Counted from the first letter of the stretch, positions 1-8,356 are shown. The stretch is 17,998 nt of DNA from Gemmatimonadota bacterium (GCA_009845645.1 VXZF01000649.1:1-17998); one strand, 5' to 3'. Program-made: numbers and translations. The notes: generated by a model from the letters alone, not told the origin.

Positions 1-1025
1 GCCTGATCTACCTCTACAGCACGTTTTTCCCCTTCACCTTCCTCATCAGCGGCCTGTCCATGGTGTTCATCTTGTGGCTGGGCGGCATCCGCGTCGTCGA
101 AGGGACGCTTACCTTGGGAGCTTTTGTCGCCTTCAACGCCTACTTGATCCGCATGAGCCGCCCGATGATGATGATGGGCCGCATCGTCGATGAATACCAG
201 CGCGCCATGGCTTCCATGCTGCGCATCGAGTCCGTGTTCAAAGAACAGCCCCAGCCCGACCACTACCAAGACGACGACTTAGCGATCAAAGGCGAAATCG
301 AATTCCGCCGTGCCTCCTTTGCGTACAATGGCCAAACCGTACTGCGCGATATAGACGTTCACATTCCGGCTGGCAGCACCCTAGCCATCGTCGGCCGGGT
401 CGGCTCGGGCAAGAGCACCCTAGCTCGGCTCATTCCCCGCCTCATCCAAGCCGGTGAGGGCCAAATTCTCATCGACGGCAAACCCATTGAACAAATGCCA
501 CTGCGCGCCTTTCGCGACGCCATCGGCTACGTGCCGCAGGACACCTTCCTGTTCTCCGAGAGCATCCGCGACAACATCGCCCTCGACCTAGCCGTTCCTG
601 ACGAAGTCGAACGCGCCATTGAGGTAGCCCAACTAGCCGCGGACCTCAAGACCTTTCCCCAAGGGCTGGAAACCATCGTCGGCGAGCGCGGCGTCACCCT
701 GTCGGGCGGGCAGAAGCAGCGCACGGCCCTAGCCCGTTCAGTTGTGCGACAACCGAAAATCCTCATCCTCGACGACGCCTTAGCCAGCGTCGATACCCGC
801 ACCGAAGAGCAAATCCTCACGCGCCTGCGCGACATCATGGCCGAGCGCACCACCATCCTCATCGCCCACCGCATCTCCACCGTCATGGCCGCAGATCACA
901 TCATTGTGCTCGACGAAGGGCGCATTGTCGAAGAGGGCACCCACGACGAATTACTCGCACGCGACGGCCTGTACGCCGACATGTACCGCCGCCAACACCT
1001 CACCGAGGAATTGAGCGACCTCTAA
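1..1025 (+). CDS. ABC exporter half-transporter, degenerate-site subunit (5' end outside window)
   Basis: This is the C-terminal part of a type I (ABCB-like) exporter subunit; the frame is open from base 3, so the gene starts upstream of the window. Visible are the last membrane helices, then the ATP-binding domain. Counting from the Met encoded at base 60, Walker A is at 112-120 (GRVGSGKST), the Q-loop Gln at 160, the signature LSGGQ at 214-218, Walker B at 234-239 and the switch His at 270. The residue after the Walker B Asp is Asp, not the catalytic Glu (ILILDDALASVD). In heterodimeric exporters such as BmrCD/YheIH and TM287/288 one subunit has this Asp and forms the degenerate ATP site. 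The TAA stop shares a base with the ATG of the next gene (TAATG), so the two subunits are translationally coupled. Substrate cannot be told; drugs or lipids are usual for the family. Confidence 0.93.
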   Translation, partial: LIYLYSTFFPFTFLISGLSMVFILWLGGIRVVEGTLTLGAFVAFNAYLIRMSRPMMMMGRIVDEYQRAMASMLRIESVFKEQPQPDHYQDDDLAIKGEIEFRRASFAYNGQTVLRDIDVHIPAGSTLAIVGRVGSGKSTLARLIPRLIQAGEGQILIDGKPIEQMPLRAFRDAIGYVPQDTFLFSESIRDNIALDLAVPDEVERAIEVAQLAADLKTFPQGLETIVGERGVTLSGGQKQRTALARSVVRQPKILILDDALASVDTRTEEQILTRLRDIMAERTTILIAHRISTVMAADHIIVLDEGRIVEEGTHDELLARDGLYADMYRRQHLTEELSDL

Positions 1026-2803
1026 TGCCGCCGACCACCCGCGACGAGCAAGAAATCGACAAAAAATCCATCGACCTCCGCCTGCTGGCTAGGCTGTTGG
1101 GTTTCTTGCGGCCCTACTGGCCTTGGGCAGTCTCGACGCTATTGCTCATCCTCGCGGCCTCGCTGGCTCGCCAAGCCGGTCCCGTGCTGACCAAAATAGC
1201 TGTTGACGAGCATATCGTGCCCGGCGACTTGGACGGCCTAGGCACCCTCGTCCTGCTCTTCGCCGCGCTGTTAGTCGCTCAATTCGCCATTGGCTACGCC
1301 CAGAGCTGGATCACCAGCATGGTCGGCCAGTGGACCATGCGCGACGTGCGCTTGAACATTTTCACCTGCCTCCAGCGCCTGCCGCTCAAGTTCTTCGACC
1401 GCACTCCCATCGGCCGGCTGATGGCGCGTAACACCAGCGATGTCGATGCACTCAACGAATTCTTCACCTACGGCGCGGTCTCCTTAGTAACCGAAGCCGT
1501 CACCATCGCCTCCATTCTGTTTTACATCTTCTTCTATCTCGATGTCGAGCTGGGCCTGCTCACCTGCGCCTTTTTGCCGGTGGCCTTTGCCGCCACCCTA
1601 TGGCTGCAAAACCGCACCTTCCAAGCCTTTCGCCAAGCCCGCACCCGCTTTGCCCGCTTCAGCGCCGATTTGCAGGAAACCCTGTCGGGTATAGAAGTAG
1701 TAAAACTATTCAACTGCGAGCCGCGCAGTGCCCGCCGCTTTAATGAAGGCACCGACGAATACCTCGACGCCCGCCTAGTGCGCACCCGGTACCACTCGGC
1801 CTACTTCCCCTTCATGGAATTGTGCGGTGCTGCCCTGATCGCGCTGGTGCTGTGGTACGGCGTCGGCCAAGTGCTGCGCGCGGAAATCGCCTGGGGCGTT
1901 TTGGTGGCCATGCTGCAATACGTGCCCCGCTTCTTCATGCCCATCCGCAACCTCGCCGAAGAATACGCCACCGTGCAGGTAGCCATGGCCTCTTCCGAGC
2001 GCATCTTTGAACTGATCGACGCCGAGCCAGAGCCAGTCGGCGGTCCCGTGCGCCAAGAGCGCATCGCCGGCGCCATTGAATTCCGCCACGTGTGGTTTGC
2101 CTATGAAGAGAAAGAGTGGGTCCTGCGCGACGTTTCCTTCTGCGCCGAACCGGGCCAGAGCTTGGCGCTAGTCGGAGCCACCGGCTCGGGCAAGACTACC
2201 ATCATCAGCTTGCTGTGCCGCTTTTACGAGATTCAACGGGGACAGATTCTGGTCGATGGCATCGACATCCGCGAGTGGAATGTGGAAGCGCTGCGGCGGC
2301 GCTTCGGTCTGGTGCAGCAAGACGTCTTTCTCTTCGCCGGCGACATTGCCAGCAACATCCGCCTCGGTGCTCCCGAGCTGTCGGACGCAGCCATCGCGCA
2401 GGTGGCCCGCTATGTCAACGCCGACCGCTTTATCGACCGCCTACCCGACACTTACCGCCACGACGTGCAAGAGCGCGGCGCAGCCCTGTCTGCCGGCCAA
2501 CGCCAACTTTTATCCCTCGCCCGCGCCCTAGCTGCCGACCCAGACATTCTAGTGTTGGACGAAGCCACCGCCCACATCGACACCGAGACCGAAGGCTGGA
2601 TCCAAGACGCAGTGGAAAAACTGATGCGCGCCCGCACTTCTATCGTCATTGCCCACCGCCTCTCCACCATCCGCAGCGCCGACAAAATCTTAGTACTGCA
2701 CCGAGGCCAATTGCGCGAAGAGGGCCGCCACGAAGAACTTCTAGCCCAAGACGGCATCTACGCTCGTCTGCATCAATTGCAATACAACGAAGCGCTCGCC
2801 TAG
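1025..2803 (+). CDS. ABC exporter half-transporter, catalytic-site subunit
   Basis: This is a complete 592-residue half-transporter: about six membrane helices within residues 30-310, then an ATP-binding domain. Walker A is at 384-391 (GATGSGKT), the Q-loop near 431, the signature LSAGQ at 489-493, Walker B with catalytic Glu at 508-513 (ILVLDE), and the switch His at 544. The D-loop reads ATAHIDTETE, typical of YheH/BmrD-type partners. It overlaps the preceding subunit by one base and should form a heterodimer with it, this subunit giving the intact Walker B Glu to the hydrolysing site. The signature has Ala in place of the second Gly (LSAGQ rather than LSGGQ), which fits the partner role because that motif would face the degenerate site. 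Substrate is unknown. Confidence 0.95.
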   Translation: MPPTTRDEQEIDKKSIDLRLLARLLGFLRPYWPWAVSTLLLILAASLARQAGPVLTKIAVDEHIVPGDLDGLGTLVLLFAALLVAQFAIGYAQSWITSMVGQWTMRDVRLNIFTCLQRLPLKFFDRTPIGRLMARNTSDVDALNEFFTYGAVSLVTEAVTIASILFYIFFYLDVELGLLTCAFLPVAFAATLWLQNRTFQAFRQARTRFARFSADLQETLSGIEVVKLFNCEPRSARRFNEGTDEYLDARLVRTRYHSAYFPFMELCGAALIALVLWYGVGQVLRAEIAWGVLVAMLQYVPRFFMPIRNLAEEYATVQVAMASSERIFELIDAEPEPVGGPVRQERIAGAIEFRHVWFAYEEKEWVLRDVSFCAEPGQSLALVGATGSGKTTIISLLCRFYEIQRGQILVDGIDIREWNVEALRRRFGLVQQDVFLFAGDIASNIRLGAPELSDAAIAQVARYVNADRFIDRLPDTYRHDVQERGAALSAGQRQLLSLARALAADPDILVLDEATAHIDTETEGWIQDAVEKLMRARTSIVIAHRLSTIRSADKILVLHRGQLREEGRHEELLAQDGIYARLHQLQYNEALA

Positions 2804-2829
2804 ACTATCCTACCAACGAGGAAAAACCT

Positions 2830-3339
2830 ATGGCCACCTACTATCCTTCCATCACCGACGACCAAGCCGCGCTGATCCGCAACGCGCCATTGTTCTTCGT
2901 CGCCTCCACCGACCCCACGCTCGCACCCGGTCCTGAAGGCATTGGCCCAATCAACCTTTCGCCCAAGGGCGGCGTACCGCTACACGTGATTGATCCCAAC
3001 CGCGTGGCCTTCCTCGACTACTTGGGCAGCGGCAACGAAACAGCGCGTCATGCGATAGCCGGCGGCCCGATCACCGTCATGATCTGTTCTTTTGAAGGAA
3101 AGGACGCCGGTATCATCCGCCTCTACGGCAAAGCCACAGTCACCCCGCTCGAAGAATCACCCCACGCCGCCTTGCTCCTGCAAACGGAGTCCGAACACCT
3201 GCGCACCAAACGCCAAGTAATCGAAGTGGAAGTCGAACTGACCGGCACTAGTTGCGGCTACGGCGTCCCGGTAATGGAATTAGTGCGCGAGCGCCGCGTC
3301 GAAGACCGAGGCCGCCGCTACAAGGACCGAAAAAAATAA
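2830..3339 (+). CDS. PPOX-fold FMN-binding protein (pyridoxamine 5'-phosphate oxidase-like)
   Basis: This 169-residue protein belongs to the split-barrel flavin-binding family related to pyridoxamine phosphate oxidase, at the family's usual length. Family blocks are NLSPKGG at 42-48, NRVAFLDYLGSGNETA at 57-72, ITVMICSFEG at 81-90, IRLYGKA at 96-102 and SCGYGVP at 141-147. These proteins bind FMN or a related flavin cofactor and act in the cytoplasm; the substrate of this subgroup is not established and no vitamin B6 role should be assumed. The start at 2830 is chosen because GAGG lies 8-9 bases upstream and the homology begins right after it; the frame is open farther upstream only as a shadow of the ABC gene. 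It begins 26 bases after that gene and may share its transcript. Its last third is duplicated at 9705-9782. Confidence 0.9.
   Translation: MATYYPSITDDQAALIRNAPLFFVASTDPTLAPGPEGIGPINLSPKGGVPLHVIDPNRVAFLDYLGSGNETARHAIAGGPITVMICSFEGKDAGIIRLYGKATVTPLEESPHAALLLQTESEHLRTKRQVIEVEVELTGTSCGYGVPVMELVRERRVEDRGRRYKDRKK
3243..3320 (+). repeat. 78-bp direct repeat, left copy (inside PPOX gene 3' end)
   Basis: This segment matches 9705-9782 in the same orientation at 73 of 78 positions with no gaps; I compared them base by base. Similarity stops just before both left ends. Here it encodes the C-terminal part of the intact PPOX protein from GTSCGYGVP onward. The two copies bracket about 6.4 kb. Confidence 0.9.
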
Positions 3340-3351
3340 ACCGACGCGGCT
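3330..3351 (-). terminator. Weak intrinsic terminator after the HTH regulator
   Basis: Read on the minus strand, a 5-bp stem (AGCCG/CGGTT with one G-T pair and loop CGT) is followed by TTTATTTTTTT. It lies directly downstream of the minus-strand regulator gene and overlaps the end of the convergent PPOX gene. The stem is short, so this is tentative. Confidence 0.35.
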
Positions 3352-3360
3352 GGAAAAGTC

Positions 3361-3888
3361 CTAGGGAGAGAGCATTTCGGCAATTTCATCGAGATACTCT
3401 TTAAAGGACAAGCCGTGGCTTCTTGCCAAAATCGCTAGCGTATCAACCTTTGTCCGTTCCCCCTTTTCGATCCTTCTCACATGGCGTTCAGAAAGCCCTC
3501 GTATCTCGGCTTGTTTAAGCCCGTACTGCTTGCGCAACGCGGCAACGGCCTCTCCGAATCGGAGGTCGTACATCAGTCTTTCCCGATCCTTTTTCTCACG
3601 CCATGTTTCGTCTTTTAGGTAGCGAACGGCATCTAGGTCAATATGTACATCAACCTCAGGCCAGTGTATATAACTGCCTTCACTGGAGATAGAAAATAAA
3701 GAACGCTGTTGGGATGGAATCCGCTCCAGGGCGGGCATTTCTGCAAAACCCACTCTGAATAAGGTGTGATCACACGCCATAACAAAGAGTTCCTCACCTA
3801 CGACCTGTGCATCGGCAATGAGTTGATCGGGACATCCAAGGCTCCAAGCCGTTAGCACGCGCTTTGGCACATCCTTAGTCGAATGCAC
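3361..3888 (-). CDS. DUF2442-like / XRE-type HTH regulator
   Basis: This 175-residue protein has two parts. Residues about 11-92 resemble the DUF2442 fold, a small beta-rich domain often linked to toxin-antitoxin genes (ELFVMACDHTLFRVGF, a run of polar residues, then SYIHWPEVDVHIDLDAV). Residues about 111-170 form an XRE/Cro helix-turn-helix (FGEAVAALRKQYGLKQAEI, then LSERHVRRIEKGER). The HTH part implies DNA binding; autoregulation or control of the neighbouring dehydrogenases is inference. The start is a GTG just 6 bases after the SDR stop, with no clear Shine-Dalgarno, so the N-terminus is uncertain. It is the last gene of a minus-strand run with the SDR and aldo/keto reductase. Base composition is visibly more AT-rich than its neighbours, suggesting separate acquisition. 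Confidence 0.78.
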   Translation of the reverse strand: MHSTKDVPKRVLTAWSLGCPDQLIADAQVVGEELFVMACDHTLFRVGFAEMPALERIPSQQRSLFSISSEGSYIHWPEVDVHIDLDAVRYLKDETWREKKDRERLMYDLRFGEAVAALRKQYGLKQAEIRGLSERHVRRIEKGERTKVDTLAILARSHGLSFKEYLDEIAEMLSP

Positions 3889-3894
3889 GAGAAT

Positions 3895-4695
3895 TCAGTC
3901 CAGGACCATGCCGCCACTGACGTTTATCGTCTGGCCGGTGACGTTGCGCGCCTCGTCGGAAGCGAGGAAGGCGACCATGTTGCCGATGTCCTCAGGCGTC
4001 TGTTCCCGCTGCATCGGCGTCGAATTGGCAATGAACAGGTCGAACACCTCGCGGGCGCTTTTGCCGGCATAGGTGGGATCTACCTCGGCGATCTTCGGTG
4101 CCAGTGTGTGCCAGAAGTTGGTCCACACGAATCCGGGGCATACGGCGTTTACGGTGATGTTGTGCGGCCCCAGGTCCTTGGCGGTCAGCCGCGTCAGGCT
4201 GAGCATCGCGTTCTTGGCGGCCGCGTAGGTCGGCAGGAAGGTTGGGTCGCGTTTGGCCGCGGCGGAAGAGATGTTGATGATCTTGCCGTAGCGGCGCTCG
4301 ATCATGTGCGGGGCAATCGCCTTGCAGAGGAAGAAGGGGCCCTTGACGTGTATGTCGTAGTTGCTGTCCCACTCCTCGCCGGTGAAGTTGGTGAACGGGG
4401 CACCGACGATGGTGCCGAAGTGGCCGGCGTTGTTGACGAGGATATCGATAGCATCAAAGCGCTCGATCGCCTGCGCGACGAGGTCCTGGCAGGCGAATTC
4501 ATCCGTTATGTCCGCGGTGATGGCGACCGCGGTGGCCCCTTCGCTCTCGAGCTGGTCGGCGGTGGCCTGCGCCCTGTCGCCGTCGATGTCGGTCGCCACG
4601 ATGGCCGCCCCTTCGCGCGTCAGGCATTTCGCTATGCCGAGGCCCATGCCGCCCCCGGCACCGGTGACGATGGCCGTCCTGTCTTTGAGTCGCAT
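3895..4695 (-). CDS. Short-chain dehydrogenase/reductase (classical SDR)
   Basis: This is a 266-residue classical SDR, an NAD(P)-dependent alcohol/ketone oxidoreductase of the cytoplasm. It has the nucleotide-binding TGAGGGMG at 11-18, NNAG at 88-91, the catalytic Ser at 143/144 and YAAAK with Tyr157 and Lys161, followed by the usual NAVCPGFVWT. Asp36 at the end of the second strand favours NAD over NADP. The C-terminal VTGQTINVSGGMVLD is canonical. An AGAGGAG Shine-Dalgarno sits about 7 bases before the ATG. It lies 77 bases downstream of the aldo/keto reductase and 6 bases before the HTH regulator on the same strand, so the three probably share a transcript. The combination suggests sugar or polyol metabolism, but the substrate cannot be read from sequence. 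Confidence 0.95.
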   Translation of the reverse strand: MRLKDRTAIVTGAGGGMGLGIAKCLTREGAAIVATDIDGDRAQATADQLESEGATAVAITADITDEFACQDLVAQAIERFDAIDILVNNAGHFGTIVGAPFTNFTGEEWDSNYDIHVKGPFFLCKAIAPHMIERRYGKIINISSAAAKRDPTFLPTYAAAKNAMLSLTRLTAKDLGPHNITVNAVCPGFVWTNFWHTLAPKIAEVDPTYAGKSAREVFDLFIANSTPMQREQTPEDIGNMVAFLASDEARNVTGQTINVSGGMVLD

Positions 4696-4720
4696 GCTGA
4701 TCTCCTCTGGGTTTTTTGGA

Positions 4721-4750
4721 ACGTATAGGAAAAATAAAGTGGCTTTTTTG
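4721..4750 (-). promoter_or_regulatory. 30-bp shared element upstream of the SDR gene
   Basis: This stretch is nearly the same as 8417-8446: 30 bases each, two substitutions and two single-base indels. On the minus strand it reads AAAAAAGCC, then ACTTTAT, then TTTTCCTATACGT. It lies about 26 bases before the SDR start codon. It could be a promoter or binding site used by both minus-strand genes, or a small dispersed repeat; sequence alone does not decide. Confidence 0.4.
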
Positions 4751-4772
4751 ATGTCCCTACTAAGGGCGGCGG

Positions 4773-5753
4773 TCAGTCATCCAGGACGCGATCCTGGCCG
4801 GCCGAGGCCTCGTCGAGACGGGCCCGGTCCTCCGCAGTGATCGACCAGCCCACGGCACCGACGTTCTCTTCCATGTGAGCCACCGTATCGCCACCAGTGA
4901 TGGCCGCCGTCACCTCGGGATGGGAGAGCACCCAGTTGATCGCCGTCTGCGCCACAGTGCGACCGTGGGCGTCCGCGATCTGTCGCAGGATCTCCAAAGT
5001 CCGGCGTCCCGCCTCGTTGAGGTCCTGCTCTAGGTCGCCGGCGCGCCCGGTGGCGTAAAGGGTGCCGTCCGGCGGCGGCTCTCCGGGGGTGTACACTCCG
5101 GAGAGCAAGCCTACGCCCAAGGGGCTGTAGGTCATAACCCCGAAGCCCTGGTCGCGCTGCGCCGGCCACATCTCACGCTCCAGTTCCCGGTTGAGGAGGT
5201 TGTAGGGATTCTGGATGCAGAGCAGGGGATCGAGCCCGAGGCGATCCTGCGTCCACAGCGCCTTGAGCACCTGCCAAGCCTGGAAATTGGAGACGCCCAC
5301 GTAGCGCGTCTTGCCGGCGCGCACCACGTCGTCTATGGCGCGCAGCGTCTCCTCAAGGGGGGTCTCGTCGTCGTACACGTGCAAGATGTAGACATCGATG
5401 TGATCCGTCTCGAGGCGGGCCAAGGTGCGGTCGATCTCCCGCATGATGTGATAGCGCGACAGACCAGCGTCGTTGGGGCCGTCGCCGACGCGGCTGGCCA
5501 CCTTCGAGGTGACCACGAGGTCATCGCGGTGCCGCCTGAGGATGCGCGCCAGAACTTACTCCGACGTGCCTCGGGTCTCGTACACGTCCCCAAAGCCGTA
5601 GATGTTGGCGCAGTCGATGAAGTTGATCCCCAACTCGACAGCCCGCTCAATGGCGCGCTCGGCTTCGTCGGCGTCCTCCTGGCCGCGCAGACCCAAGCCG
5701 TAGGCCAGGCGCGACACCTTCAGGCCGGAACGGCCAAACTTGACGTATTCCAT
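4773..5753 (-). pseudogene. Aldo/keto reductase interrupted by one in-frame TAA
   Basis: The frame encodes 326 codons of an aldo/keto reductase, the normal family length, but codon 66 (5558-5556) is TAA. Both halves are in the same frame and join cleanly (GTSE-stop-VLARILRRHRDDLVV). Relatives have Glu there (SEE), so one G-to-T change of GAA explains it. The complete catalytic tetrad is Asp47, Tyr52, Lys84 and His125. The start ATG at 5753 has GGAGAAG just upstream; a GTG at 5516 could restart a product lacking Asp47 and Tyr52, so unlikely to be active. AKRs reduce carbonyls with NADPH as a TIM barrel. It is first in a minus-strand run with an SDR and an HTH regulator. It may be a recent pseudogene or a consensus error; nothing else in the frame is decayed. 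Confidence 0.88.
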
Positions 5754-5869
5754 GCTCTTCTCCTTCCACCTCGCGATTACGTCGCGGCAACGCCCTTGAC
5801 GCGACATATCGTGGTACTCAAGATTCGCTGCTGCGGGCATTAAACTCAAAAAACGGAAGCGGTAACACA

Positions 5870-6877
5870 ATGCCGAAACATCGAATAGCGATTGTGGGAG
5901 CCGGGAACATGGCCCGGGCGCGGGGCAGGGCGTTGCTGGATACCGGCCGTGCGGAAATCTGCGGCGTCGCCGCCCGGCGCGCACAGCGCGCTGAAAGCTG
6001 CGCGGCTGAGTTGGGGTGCGACGTTTTCTGCGATGACTTTCGCCGCTTGGGGGAGGCCAGACCAGACGCGATCCTAATCGAGGTTCCGCACCGCGTTCAG
6101 GATGAGGTCTCCATTTGGGCATTGGATTCCGGTTACGACCTCCTCGTGGGCGGATGTCTGGCTTCGAGTGTGGAAAATGGGCACCAGATCGCAGAAATGG
6201 CGGCCCGGAACAGTCGGATTGTCGAGGCCGGATTCCAGCGCCGTTACGACCCTGCTTGGGAGGAGATCCAGCGCCTAGTGGCGGGAGGGGAACTGGGAGC
6301 ACCGGTGATGGCCGTGACCATGGCCCTGTGGAACCCGGACCCAGACGAGTGGTACTATGACCAAGAGGCGAGTGGGGGGATGCCGCTGACCCACATGAGT
6401 TACTGCTATCTCAATGCCGTCCGCTGGATTCTCGGCAAGCCGACCACCGTGTCCGCGATGGCCAATCGGATGCGAAATACAGCTCCCGGTCGCGTAGTGG
6501 AGGAGACATGCGGGGTCCTGATCGGATTTGAAAACGGGGCCTTCGCTTCGGCCACGGCCAGTTACATCGGCCCGGAGGGCATGCCCGACCCACAGCCGCG
6601 ATTTGTCTGCGCCGAGGGCGGAATCCTACCCAATGCCGACAGCCCGCCAGGCAAGGATTCCATTACCGTTTTTCACAAGGACCGTTCCGAGGTGCGCACT
6701 TTTGCGAGCGAGCCGTCTCCGTTCGTCCGGCAGGCCGCCGCCTTTCTCGATGCCATAGAGGGCCGTCACAAGGCCCGCAATCCTCCAGAAGATGCCCTGA
6801 TCGATGTCGAAATCGCCGCAGCCATCTCAGTTTCAGCCAAGGAACACAGGACGGTCTCGCTGGCGGAAATGCGGTAG
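5870..6877 (+). CDS. Gfo/Idh/MocA-family oxidoreductase
   Basis: This 335-residue NAD(P)-dependent dehydrogenase has an N-terminal Rossmann fold (IAIVGAGNMARA at 6-17) and a C-terminal alpha/beta domain (about 125-330). The second domain has GFQRRYDPAW at 121-130 and GGMPLTHMSYCYLNAVRW at 169-186, where His175 matches the family's conserved His. Members oxidise or reduce sugars, inositols and related polyols. The conserved EKP motif, whose Lys is normally catalytic, is replaced here by GGC (LLVGGCLAS at 91-99). The enzyme may therefore be inactive, use another residue, or serve a non-redox role. The ATG at 5870 has a moderate GGAAGCGG upstream. It diverges from the aldo/keto reductase across 116 bases and converges on the serine hydrolase with only 15 bases between their ends. 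Confidence 0.92.
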   Translation: MPKHRIAIVGAGNMARARGRALLDTGRAEICGVAARRAQRAESCAAELGCDVFCDDFRRLGEARPDAILIEVPHRVQDEVSIWALDSGYDLLVGGCLASSVENGHQIAEMAARNSRIVEAGFQRRYDPAWEEIQRLVAGGELGAPVMAVTMALWNPDPDEWYYDQEASGGMPLTHMSYCYLNAVRWILGKPTTVSAMANRMRNTAPGRVVEETCGVLIGFENGAFASATASYIGPEGMPDPQPRFVCAEGGILPNADSPPGKDSITVFHKDRSEVRTFASEPSPFVRQAAAFLDAIEGRHKARNPPEDALIDVEIAAAISVSAKEHRTVSLAEMR

Positions 6878-6892
6878 GGTCGCCGCGCCAAG

Positions 6893-8356
6893 TTAGAGGC
6901 ACCTTCCTCCGGCAAATCCATTGAATTCGTCCAGGAACCACTCGGCTTGCTTCGTCATAAAGACGCCGATCTCCTTCCCCTTGAAAGCAAAAGATACCCT
7001 GAGTCCACCTAAGTAAATATCCGTGATATAGACTTCCATGTTGAGCGTCTGCTCGTCGATCCACGCGGCCGAGGCCAAGCAATCGTATTCGATGCCCGGG
7101 ACCGAGCCGATCTGTTCGCCGAAGTAGTTGCGTTGCGGGAACTTACCGGACAGCACGCGCCCGATACCGAACCGCAGCACATTGTCGCCCTGACCATTGG
7201 TGTACTCCCAGGTGCCCTCATCCTCCTCAAAGGACAGGCGCATCCGCGTGATTCCCATTGGGTTGTCTGCCAAAGCATACCAGACTCCGTTGACTTCCAA
7301 AGCCGCCCTTGCGTCGGGGCCCCCGGGGATCGGCAGGACGGCCAGCCGCTCGATCTTATCGCAGAGCTCCGCGTGGGCGTCGCGGTTTTCGGCCAGCGGC
7401 GCGTCTGCTAGGTGGGGGTAGAGTTCCTCGCGCATCACAGCCGGAATGGCGCTGCCGACCGGTGCGCCTTGGGTGTCGGCGATGCAGGTGAACAGAAACT
7501 CTTTGTCGGGAAAACAGATGGCGTACTGACTGCCCATCCCGCGGAAGGAGAATCCGTTCTCTGGCTCTCGCCAGATCTGATATCCATACCCGCAGTTCCC
7601 CCGGATGGCGTTGTCGATCTGGCTGGAGGTCGCGGCGCGCACGTACGCCTCTGGAAGAACCCGTTCATCGCCCCACATGCCGCCGTTCATGCAGGCGAGT
7701 GCGACTCTCGCTATATCGCGCAGCGTACAGATGATTCCCGATCCGCCCCACGACACACCCTCGGGCGTGCGGATGCACCATGCGTCAGCGGAGAATCCGA
7801 TCCGGTCCAAAAATCGCGGTCGCATGTAATCCAGAAAGGGCATGCCAGCAAGCCGTTCGACCGTGGCCGTGAGCACGACGGTTGCCGCAGTGTCGTACGA
7901 AAAGATCGTTCCGGGAGGATGCGAGGGGGTCCGATTGAAGAAAGTCCAAACCCAGTCCGGATCGTCGCGCGTATAGGAGGTTGTCGAATGGGGAGTCGCC
8001 ATCGTCAGGAGATCCCGGACGGTCGAGGCGGCAAGCCACGGATGAAGTTCTTCCGGCAGTTTGTCCGGGAAGTATTCGGCGACCCGATCGTCGAGAGTGA
8101 GCCGGCCTTCGTCGATCATCATCCCGACCGCCAACGCGACCAAGCTCTTGCTGACCGAATAAATCCGGTGCATGCGTTCCGCCGACCACGGGGCCCAGTA
8201 TCCCTCAGCCGCGATTCTGTTGTGACGCACCAGCAAGAACCCGTGCATGCAGATTCGCTCGGCGTCGATCCGCTGCAGAAAATTCAGGATTGCCTGTGAA
8301 GGTATTCCCTCGCTTTCAGGTGAGGGTGCCGTTGTAAACACTTTTTCACTTCCCAT
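6893..8356 (-). CDS. Serine hydrolase, class C beta-lactamase/DD-peptidase-like
   Basis: This 487-residue protein has the serine beta-lactamase-like fold used by esterases, DD-peptidases and class C beta-lactamases. The nucleophile motif SVSK is at 67-70 and the Tyr of the second motif at 154 (FSYDTAA, where YxN is usual). A third-motif-like region is FSFRGMGSQYAICFPDKE at 269-286. The first 350 residues form this domain; the last 140 are an extra beta-rich domain common in esterase-type members. The start at 8356 is chosen because AAGGAG precedes it by 5 bases; the 41 upstream in-frame codons have no family match. No signal peptide is seen from this start, so a cytoplasmic esterase or amidase is likelier than an antibiotic-degrading enzyme; that is inference. 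It diverges from the lipoprotein gene. Confidence 0.9.
   Translation of the reverse strand: MGSEKVFTTAPSPESEGIPSQAILNFLQRIDAERICMHGFLLVRHNRIAAEGYWAPWSAERMHRIYSVSKSLVALAVGMMIDEGRLTLDDRVAEYFPDKLPEELHPWLAASTVRDLLTMATPHSTTSYTRDDPDWVWTFFNRTPSHPPGTIFSYDTAATVVLTATVERLAGMPFLDYMRPRFLDRIGFSADAWCIRTPEGVSWGGSGIICTLRDIARVALACMNGGMWGDERVLPEAYVRAATSSQIDNAIRGNCGYGYQIWREPENGFSFRGMGSQYAICFPDKEFLFTCIADTQGAPVGSAIPAVMREELYPHLADAPLAENRDAHAELCDKIERLAVLPIPGGPDARAALEVNGVWYALADNPMGITRMRLSFEEDEGTWEYTNGQGDNVLRFGIGRVLSGKFPQRNYFGEQIGSVPGIEYDCLASAAWIDEQTLNMEVYITDIYLGGLRVSFAFKGKEIGVFMTKQAEWFLDEFNGFAGGRCL

Noticed and set aside
2116..2829. Long + strand open frame running into the PPOX gene from upstream
   Set aside because: It overlaps the conserved ATP-binding domain of the ABC subunit in another frame and is Arg/Pro/His-rich without family likeness. 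The PPOX gene starts at 2830 with its own Shine-Dalgarno.
3883..4728. 281-codon + strand open frame opposite the SDR gene
   Set aside because: The minus strand encodes a complete SDR with all catalytic motifs; the opposite frame is open because of GC-rich codon use.
5540..5570. Frameshift or selenocysteine explanation for the aldo/keto reductase break
   Set aside because: Both halves are in the same frame (start distance divisible by three), so there is no frameshift. The codon is TAA, while selenocysteine needs TGA and pyrrolysine TAG.
5796..5824. Possible sigma-70 promoter (TTGACG, 17-base spacer, CAAGAT) before the Gfo/Idh/MocA gene
   Set aside because: The -35 is good but the -10 matches only 3 of 6 consensus bases, and promoter consensus in this organism is unknown.
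5754..6302. Upstream extension of the aldo/keto reductase frame
   Set aside because: It is antisense to the Gfo/Idh/MocA gene; the true start at 5753 has a good Shine-Dalgarno and begins with the family's N-terminus.
7412..8299. 295-codon + strand open frame opposite the serine hydrolase
   Set aside because: It is antisense to conserved hydrolase motifs and has no recognisable domain or ribosome site.
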